Of a stretch of DNA of 53,897 nucleotides, positions 48,954-53,897 are shown one piece after another. The translations under genes and the position numbers were made by a program. How positions within the stretch are numbered: the stretch's first letter is position 1; each line of letters opens with the position of its first letter. The notes under the pieces were generated by a model. The model made no database searches and had not been told where the DNA came from. It saw only the letters and a list, made by a program, of their open reading frames with translations. The DNA is from Longimicrobium sp. GTDB lineage: Bacteria; Gemmatimonadota; Gemmatimonadetes; Longimicrobiales; Longimicrobiaceae. Where the stretch lies: assembly GCA_036389795.1 (NCBI GenBank), contig DASVWD010000243.1, positions 1 through 53,897 of the forward strand, given 5' to 3'.

Positions 48954-51427
48954 GCGGCGCCCGCGCGGCGCGGCTCCGGCGCGCTTTTCCCCGCGCGCTC
49001 GCCCTGCTGGCGCTCGCCGCCCCGGCGGCCGCGCGCGCGGCGCCCGCCTGCCCCGCGGGCGCGGGCGAAGCGTCTCCCCCGGCGCAGCGCTGGCCCGCCC
49101 CGCTCGACCGCACCCTCTCCTTCCACGCGCGCGACGTCTCGCTCCGCGACGCGCTCGACCGCCTGGCCGCGGCCGCGCGCCTGCGCATCTCCTACAGCGC
49201 CGACCTCCTCCCGCTGGAGCGGCGCGTCTGCGTCTCGCACGGCGCGGTGGCCGTGGGCGACGCGCTCGCGGAGCTGCTGCGCGGCACCCCGGTGGAGCCC
49301 GTGGTGGCCGGCGCCGACCACGTGGTCCTGGCGCCGCGCCGCGCGCGGGAGGAGGGCGCGGCGCCGGCCGAGCTGAGCCGGACCGTGGCGCTGGAGCGGA
49401 TCGTGGTGACCGGGAGCGCCAGTGGCGGCCCGCAGCGGGGGCTCCCCGTGGCGCTGGACGTGATCGGCGGGGCGCAGCTGGGGCGCGCGGGGACGGAGCC
49501 GCTCACCCGGCTGCTCTCCGCCTCGCTCCCCGGCCCCTGGGCGTGGGAGCAGTCGCCGGCCAGCCTGGTGGCGCGCTACGGCGGCATCCGCGGCGCCAGC
49601 TCGTTCGGGGTGAGCCACCCCAAGGTGTTCATCGACGGGATCGAGGTGGCCAACCCGCTCCTGGTGACGCAGGTGGCGCCCGAGGCGGTGGAGCGCATCG
49701 AGGTGATCCGCGGGCCGCAGGGAGCCGCGCTCTACGGCACCGACGCCATCAGCGGGGTGATCAACATCGTCACCCGCCACGAGGGGACCGACACCGGCGC
49801 GCCGCGCCTGGGCCTGCGCACCGGGCTGGGGATGGCGAGGAGCGACTTCGCCCCGGGCGGCGCGCTGGCGCAGGAGCACGCGCTGACGCTGCGCGCGGGC
49901 GACGAAGTGCGCTCGGCGGGGCTCAGCCTGGGCCTCGGCGGCGTGGGCGAGTTCGTCCCCGGCGGGTCCAGCCGCTACCTGGTGGCCAGCGGCGGCGCGC
50001 GGCTGGTGGGCGCGCGGACGATCGTCACCGGGATCGCCCGCTTCTACGCCGCCCGCGCCGGCGTGGCCGCGAGCCCGGTCCTGGACGGCGTGCTCCCCGA
50101 CACCGCGCCCGCGCGCCCCGGCCCCGCCGCGCCCGACGGGCAGCGGGTGCGCCAGTACACGCTGGGCGCCACGGCGAAGTACACCCCCGACGAGCGCTGG
50201 ACGCACTCCCTGGTGGTCGGCGTCGACGGCGACCGGCTGAGCGGGCTGCTGGACGAGCGCACCCCGGTGCCCACCGCGGCCGAGGCCGCGCTGCGCGCCG
50301 CCGCCGGGGGCGCCGACCGCGGGACGCTGCGGATGAGCAGCGTGGCGCGGCTGGGCACCGTCGGCCGCGCGGACCTGGCGCTCACCCTGGTGGCCGAGCA
50401 CTCGGTGCTGCGCGAGGAGGCGGGCGGCGGCGGCAGGCCGGGCGAGCCGCGCCAGGCGCTGGTGAGCTGGACGCACAGCACGGGGGTGGTGGCGCAGGGG
50501 AACGCCGCGCTGGGCGAGCGCCTCTACCTCACCGCCGGCCTGCGGGTGGAGCGCAACGAGGGGCTCGCCGGCGGCCGGTACGCGGCGCTCCCCGTGCTCG
50601 GCGGCGCCTGGGTCGCCGACCTGGGAGCCCTGGCGACGCTCAAGGTGCGCGCGGCGTACGGCAGGGGGATCCGCCCGGTGCGGAGTCCCCCGCGCGACAG
50701 CGCCTGGCCGGGGTTCCGCGCGCAGGCGCGGGGGGCGGGGCTGGAGCCGGAGGAGCAGTCGGGGGTGGAGGGGGGATTCGACCTGGCCTTCGGGCGCGCG
50801 CTCTCGCTGCAGGTCACCCGCTACCACCAGGTCGCCTCGGGGCTCATCCAGCGGGTGGCGCTCCCGGTCGACACCGCCTGGGGGACGGGCCCCCAGACGC
50901 CGTACGCGCCCCAGAACGTGGGCGAGATCTCCAACCGCGGGTGGGAGGCGCAGGGCTCGGCCGAGCTGGGGCGGCTCTCGCTCGCGGGCGCGCTGTCGCT
51001 GGTGGACAGCCGCGTCCGCCGCCTGGCCCCCGGCTACACGGGCGACCTGCGCCCCGGCGACCGCATGCTCGAGGTCCCCGCGCGCACGCTGAGCGTGACC
51101 GCCGCGTGGACGGCGCCGCGCTGGTCGGGGTCGCTGACCGCCTACCGCGCCTCGGACTGGATCGGCTACGACCGCCTGGCCCTGGCGCGCGACTTCGTCG
51201 CCGGGCAGTGGCGCGGCCACCACCTGGAGGGCGCCGCGCTGCGCGACTACTGGCTGCGGTACGGCGGCGTCACCCGCCTGGGCGCCACCGCCGCGGTGGA
51301 CGTGCGCGGCCCGTTCGTGCTGGTGCTGACGGGCGACAACCTGCTGGACCGCCAGCGCGGCGAGCCCGACAACCTCACCGTCGTCCCCGGCCGCACCCTC
51401 ACGCTGGGGCTGCGCGCCGAGTTCTGA
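48950..51427 (+). CDS. TonB-dependent receptor with STN signalling domain
   Basis: This 825-residue protein has a signal peptide (ALALLALAAPAAARAAPA). Residues about 50-125 are the STN domain (TLSFHARDVSLRDALDRLAA, LRISYSADLLPLERRVCVSH) that contacts FecR. The plug follows (ALERIVVTGSASGGPQRGLP, FIDGIEVANPLLVTQVAPEA, VERIEVIRGPQGAALYGTDA with ISGVINIVT), then a barrel of about 22 strands ending LTLGLRAEF with the typical terminal Phe. The plug sequence is of the TonB receptor type; the substrate cannot be told. It overlaps the FecR gene by 4 bp (ATGA), so receptor and transducer are made together. Confidence 0.92.
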   Translation: MSGARAARLRRAFPRALALLALAAPAAARAAPACPAGAGEASPPAQRWPAPLDRTLSFHARDVSLRDALDRLAAAARLRISYSADLLPLERRVCVSHGAVAVGDALAELLRGTPVEPVVAGADHVVLAPRRAREEGAAPAELSRTVALERIVVTGSASGGPQRGLPVALDVIGGAQLGRAGTEPLTRLLSASLPGPWAWEQSPASLVARYGGIRGASSFGVSHPKVFIDGIEVANPLLVTQVAPEAVERIEVIRGPQGAALYGTDAISGVINIVTRHEGTDTGAPRLGLRTGLGMARSDFAPGGALAQEHALTLRAGDEVRSAGLSLGLGGVGEFVPGGSSRYLVASGGARLVGARTIVTGIARFYAARAGVAASPVLDGVLPDTAPARPGPAAPDGQRVRQYTLGATAKYTPDERWTHSLVVGVDGDRLSGLLDERTPVPTAAEAALRAAAGGADRGTLRMSSVARLGTVGRADLALTLVAEHSVLREEAGGGGRPGEPRQALVSWTHSTGVVAQGNAALGERLYLTAGLRVERNEGLAGGRYAALPVLGGAWVADLGALATLKVRAAYGRGIRPVRSPPRDSAWPGFRAQARGAGLEPEEQSGVEGGFDLAFGRALSLQVTRYHQVASGLIQRVALPVDTAWGTGPQTPYAPQNVGEISNRGWEAQGSAELGRLSLAGALSLVDSRVRRLAPGYTGDLRPGDRMLEVPARTLSVTAAWTAPRWSGSLTAYRASDWIGYDRLALARDFVAGQWRGHHLEGAALRDYWLRYGGVTRLGATAAVDVRGPFVLVLTGDNLLDRQRGEPDNLTVVPGRTLTLGLRAEF

Positions 51428-51608
51428 CTTCCCGTCAGGCATCCCCTGCCTGCCGTGCCGCTCCCGGGCCGCCCATCAGCCCGGGAGGGGCGCTTCGACT
51501 TCCGGACCCTCGTCCAGACCCACCTCGCTCCACCTGCCGCCCACGACGCGCTCTCTGACCAGCTCCTTCAAGGACGTTAGTTGCGCCAAGAAAACGACCG
51601 TTTGCCCC

Positions 51609-51638
51609 TTGACGAAGTTTACGGTGACAAACTAATGT
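51609..51638 (+). promoter_or_regulatory. Sigma-70-like promoter for the AraC-type gene
   Basis: TTGACG (51609-51614), 18 bases, TAATGT (51633-51638). This is the most A/T-rich point of the 300-bp gap after the TonB receptor, which has no other feature. Confidence 0.6.
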
Positions 51639-51731
51639 TTCATCCCCAGATGTTTTTCTGTGTCGGCAAGAGTCCGGGGAAAGCGGCCCCGAACCGGAGC
51701 GTTCCCCCCGAAGCACCTCGGAGGCGCCCGC

Positions 51732-52529
51732 ATGGCACGAGTTCTCGCCCTGCTGCCACACCCCGCCGCGGCCGAGCGCCTGCGCGCCGCGCTGGCGCCG
51801 GATGCCCGCCGCGAGCCCCCCTGCGAGCTCGCGTTCGCCCCCGCCTGGGGCGAGCTGCTGCGACAGGCGCGGGTGCGGCCTCCCGACGTGGTGGTGTTCG
51901 ACCCCGACGCCGGCGTGGAGGGGTGCGAGGAGCTGCACGCCGCCCAGCCGGCCGTGGCGCTGCTGCCGTACGGGCGCTTCGACGGGGAGCGCGCGCGTGT
52001 CCTGCTGCGGCTCTCGCGCCTGGGCGTGAGAGAGGTGCTCATCCGCGGCCGCGACGACGACCCGCCCGCCATCCGCGCTCACGTGGCGGAGCTGCTCTGG
52101 CGCCCCCTGGTGGACGAGGTCACCGGCGCCCTGGGCGACCTGTTCCCCGACTCGCTGCAGCCGCTGCTGCTGCACCTGCTGTCGAACGCCGCCGCGCCGC
52201 TGGACCCCGCGCGGGCGGCCCGCTCGCAGTTCTGCCACGCCAAGACCCTGCGGGCGCGCCTGCGCCGGGCGGGGCTCCCCTCGCTCAACCGGCTGATCGT
52301 GTGGACGCGCCTCTTCCACGCCGCGCACCTGATGGCGAGCGCGGGGCGCTCCGCGGAGCAGGCGGCCCGGGCGATCGGCTACCCCTCGGCGGCCGCGCTC
52401 CGGACGCAGGTGCACCGGTACGCGGGACTGCGCGTGCGCGACCTGCGCCGCCCCGGCGGACTGCGCCGGCTACTCGAGGCTTTCCGCAAGCGGTGCTCGG
52501 AGTCGTTTTCTCTCTCAATGGCTGAATAG
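51732..52529 (+). CDS. AraC-type regulator with pseudo-receiver N terminus
   Basis: The protein has 265 residues. The N-terminal 110 residues look like a response-regulator receiver fold (RVLALLPHPAAAERLRAALA, RPPDVVVFDPDAGVEGCEEL), but no clear phosphorylation environment remains and the final Lys motif is missing. The C-terminal part has the two HTH units of AraC proteins (CHAKTLRARLRRAGLPSLNR, LIVWTRLFHAAHLMASAGRS with AEQAARAIGYPSAAALRTQV). The ATG at 51732 begins the fold. The regulated genes are unknown; the lipoprotein pair follows on the same strand. Confidence 0.75.
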   Translation: MARVLALLPHPAAAERLRAALAPDARREPPCELAFAPAWGELLRQARVRPPDVVVFDPDAGVEGCEELHAAQPAVALLPYGRFDGERARVLLRLSRLGVREVLIRGRDDDPPAIRAHVAELLWRPLVDEVTGALGDLFPDSLQPLLLHLLSNAAAPLDPARAARSQFCHAKTLRARLRRAGLPSLNRLIVWTRLFHAAHLMASAGRSAEQAARAIGYPSAAALRTQVHRYAGLRVRDLRRPGGLRRLLEAFRKRCSESFSLSMAE

Positions 52530-52579
52530 GATCTAAGCGGCGACGCGGTTCGGGGGAGTCGCGTGGCGGTTCGGCAGAG

Positions 52580-52606
52580 TTGCATTCACCTTTTGCGACG
52601 TATAGT
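52580..52606 (+). promoter_or_regulatory. Possible promoter for the lipoprotein pair
   Basis: TTGCAT (52580-52585) and TATAGT (52601-52606) are 15 bases apart, slightly short. A leader of about 100 bases follows, with the hairpin CCGCCGACGTTCGGCGG before the ribosome-binding site. Confidence 0.45.
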
Positions 52607-52709
52607 AGAACCCGTTACGGTTGACGGTGCCGGTCGGCGCTTTCGCCGGCTGTCCCCCGCCGACGTTCGGCGGAAGGGGGAAGAGAACCGCCATCCTGGA
52701 GGACTCGCC

Positions 52710-53357
52710 ATGCAATCCACCCGCCGGATCCTGGCCCTGGCCGCGCTCGCGCTCGGCACCACGCTGGCCGCCTGCTCCGACAGCGGCACCGCCCCGCAGC
52801 AGCAGGACGCAGATCCGCTCGTGGCGCGGCTGAACCGGGCAGCGAACGGCCAGGGCCGGGTCCTGTCCGTGACGAAGAAGGACGTGACGCTCCCCGGCGT
52901 GCCGGAGGGGATGCTGAAGCCTTCCACCCAGGCGGCCCTCCAGCCCTGCTACGAGACCATCGACGGGAATCCGTGCGAGCCCTACGAGCCGATCGACCCC
53001 ACCTGCTACGGCAACTGCTCCTGGTTCGACGTGGACGCGTACGTGGCCGCCGGATGGCTGCAGACCACCAAGTACGCGAGCCTCGAGGGCAACCTGTACG
53101 CGTACGCCGGCTCGAGCAACAACTCCCTGAGCGTCTACTTCTACGGCGGCGGCAGCGTCAGCGGCTGCACGAGCAACCCGCCGCTCTTCGACAGCACCTA
53201 CCTGACCGGCGGCAACGGCCCCCTCACGCTGGGCGCGAGCCGCTACATCGAGTACAACGGCGGCGTGTTCAGCTGGAAGGTCTACGTGGACGGCTGGTCG
53301 ACGAACCAGTACGGCATCGACGGCAACGAGTGGGACCAGGCCAGCACCTGCTTCTGA
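52710..53357 (+). CDS. Secreted lipoprotein, tandem copy 1
   Basis: The 215-residue protein has a lipoprotein signal (RILALAALALGTTLAACSDS, lipobox LAAC). The mature part has several Cys pairs (CYETIDGNPCEPYEPIDPTC, CYGNCSWFDVDAYVAAGW) and a Gly/Ser/Tyr-rich core (YAYAGSSNNSLSVYFYGGGS, CTSNPPLFDSTYLTGG). It looks like a disulfide-stabilised surface protein; no enzyme motif is seen. The start at 52710 follows GGAGG. A near copy begins 97 bp downstream. Confidence 0.82.
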   Translation: MQSTRRILALAALALGTTLAACSDSGTAPQQQDADPLVARLNRAANGQGRVLSVTKKDVTLPGVPEGMLKPSTQAALQPCYETIDGNPCEPYEPIDPTCYGNCSWFDVDAYVAAGWLQTTKYASLEGNLYAYAGSSNNSLSVYFYGGGSVSGCTSNPPLFDSTYLTGGNGPLTLGASRYIEYNGGVFSWKVYVDGWSTNQYGIDGNEWDQASTCF

Positions 53358-53454
53358 TCCCGGGGGGCGCCGCCGCGGCGCCCCGCCGGACCGCCCCTCC
53401 CGCCGCGTCCGGCGGGAGGGGGAAGAAAACCGTCATCCCCTGGAGGACTTCCCA

Positions 53455-53897
53455 ATGCAATCCACCCGCCGGATCCTGGCCCTGGCCGCGCTCGCGCTCG
53501 GCACCACGCTGGCCGCCTGCTCCGACACCGGCACCGCGCCGCCGCGGCAGTCCGACGACCCCCTCGTGGCGCGGCTGAACCAGCAGGCGAACGGCCAGGG
53601 CCGGGTCCTGTCCGTGACGAAGAAGGACGTGGTGCGCGACGGCGTGCCCGACAGCCGGCTGAGGCCCTCCTCCGTCCTGAAGCCCTGCTACTACGACGAG
53701 CCGTGCGAGCCCGAGCCGATCGACCGCACCTGCTACAGCAGCTGCAGCTGGTTCGACGTGGACGCGTACGTGGCCGCCGGCTGGCTGTCGACCACCAAGT
53801 ACGCGAGCCTCGAGGGCAACCTGTACGCGTACGCCGGCTCGAGCAACAACTCCCTGAGCGTCTACTTCTACGGCGGCGGCAGCGTCAGCGGCTGCAC
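53455..53897 (+). CDS. Secreted lipoprotein, tandem copy 2 (cut by window end)
   Basis: At least 147 codons are visible; the rest lies outside the window. The signal peptide (RILALAALALGTTLAACSDT) and the block from SWFDVDAYVAAGW to GSVSGC are almost identical to copy 1, including long identical nucleotide runs. The middle (VVRDGVPDSRLRPSSVLKPC, YYDEPCEPEPIDRTCYSSC) has diverged. The leader with its hairpin (CCGCCGCGTCCGGCGGGAGG) is also duplicated. The pattern points to recent duplication or gene conversion. Function is unknown. Confidence 0.82.
   Translation, partial: MQSTRRILALAALALGTTLAACSDTGTAPPRQSDDPLVARLNQQANGQGRVLSVTKKDVVRDGVPDSRLRPSSVLKPCYYDEPCEPEPIDRTCYSSCSWFDVDAYVAAGWLSTTKYASLEGNLYAYAGSSNNSLSVYFYGGGSVSGC

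Overview
The window is a uniformly GC-rich bacterial chromosome segment. Long antisense ORFs shadow almost every gene, and many genes overlap through ATGA, GTGA or TTGA junctions. Several traits together suggest a Gemmatimonadota member, most like Longimicrobium: PadR regulators paired with large MacB/FtsX-type permeases, small secreted lipoproteins, HEAT-repeat proteins beside an ECF sigma factor, and STN-type TonB receptors beside FecR. That assignment is inference; no rRNA or tRNA gene was found to anchor it.

Left part (1-20.6 kb), mostly ordinary genome. A minus-strand group encodes a DUF4173-like membrane protein (cut by the window edge), an FAD reductase, a membrane-anchored CxxxC protein, UppS, and a winged-helix regulator with its membrane partner. 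Next come a secreted protein and an outer-membrane barrel. A foreign-looking pair, an SMC/RecF-type AAA ATPase with a DUF4276 (possibly TOPRIM-like) protein, resembles a defence module. A translationally coupled operon follows (NDH-2, alpha/beta hydrolase, amidohydrolase). Further genes encode an M15-type peptidase with a calcium-loop-like insert, a DUF3267-like zincin, an orphan AbrB protein, a FadI-type thiolase, and a sigma/anti-sigma/HEAT-repeat operon.

Middle part (20.9-35.4 kb), the most unusual region. A TPR-AAA+ ATPase is followed by five consecutive paralogous TPR plus transmembrane proteins. A TPP riboswitch then precedes thiC. ThiC carries a 78-nt palindromic repeat in frame. Downstream of intact thiC lie two decayed copies of the thiC 3' end (about 31.69-31.98 and 33.92-34.20 kb). 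Both begin in the same part of thiC, and they bracket two small cargo segments. The first holds two tiny genes. The second is AT-richer and holds a membrane protein overlapping a MinD/ParA-like ATPase that has its own membrane tail. An Mrr-like modified-DNA restriction endonuclease follows the outer remnant. The layout suggests repeated site-specific integration into the 3' end of thiC, each event restoring the gene and pushing the old 3' end outward. No integrase is encoded here.

Right part (35.4-53.9 kb). Two paralogous PadR plus permease operons occur; one permease is frameshifted, and each has a readable sigma-70 promoter overlapped by a dyad operator. They are followed by a glycosyltransferase, an AbrB/Doc toxin-antitoxin pair with a palindromic operator, an L,D-transpeptidase, small lipoproteins, a divergent FecI/FecR/FecA-like signalling set, an AraC-type regulator with a pseudo-receiver domain, and a tandem pair of recently duplicated lipoproteins.

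Scattered throughout are hairpin elements built from inverted tandem short words (for example AGTGCTTAGTCC, ACGGAGTCA, ACAGAGGAC, GTGCCCA). They lie mostly between genes, and one lies inside thiC.
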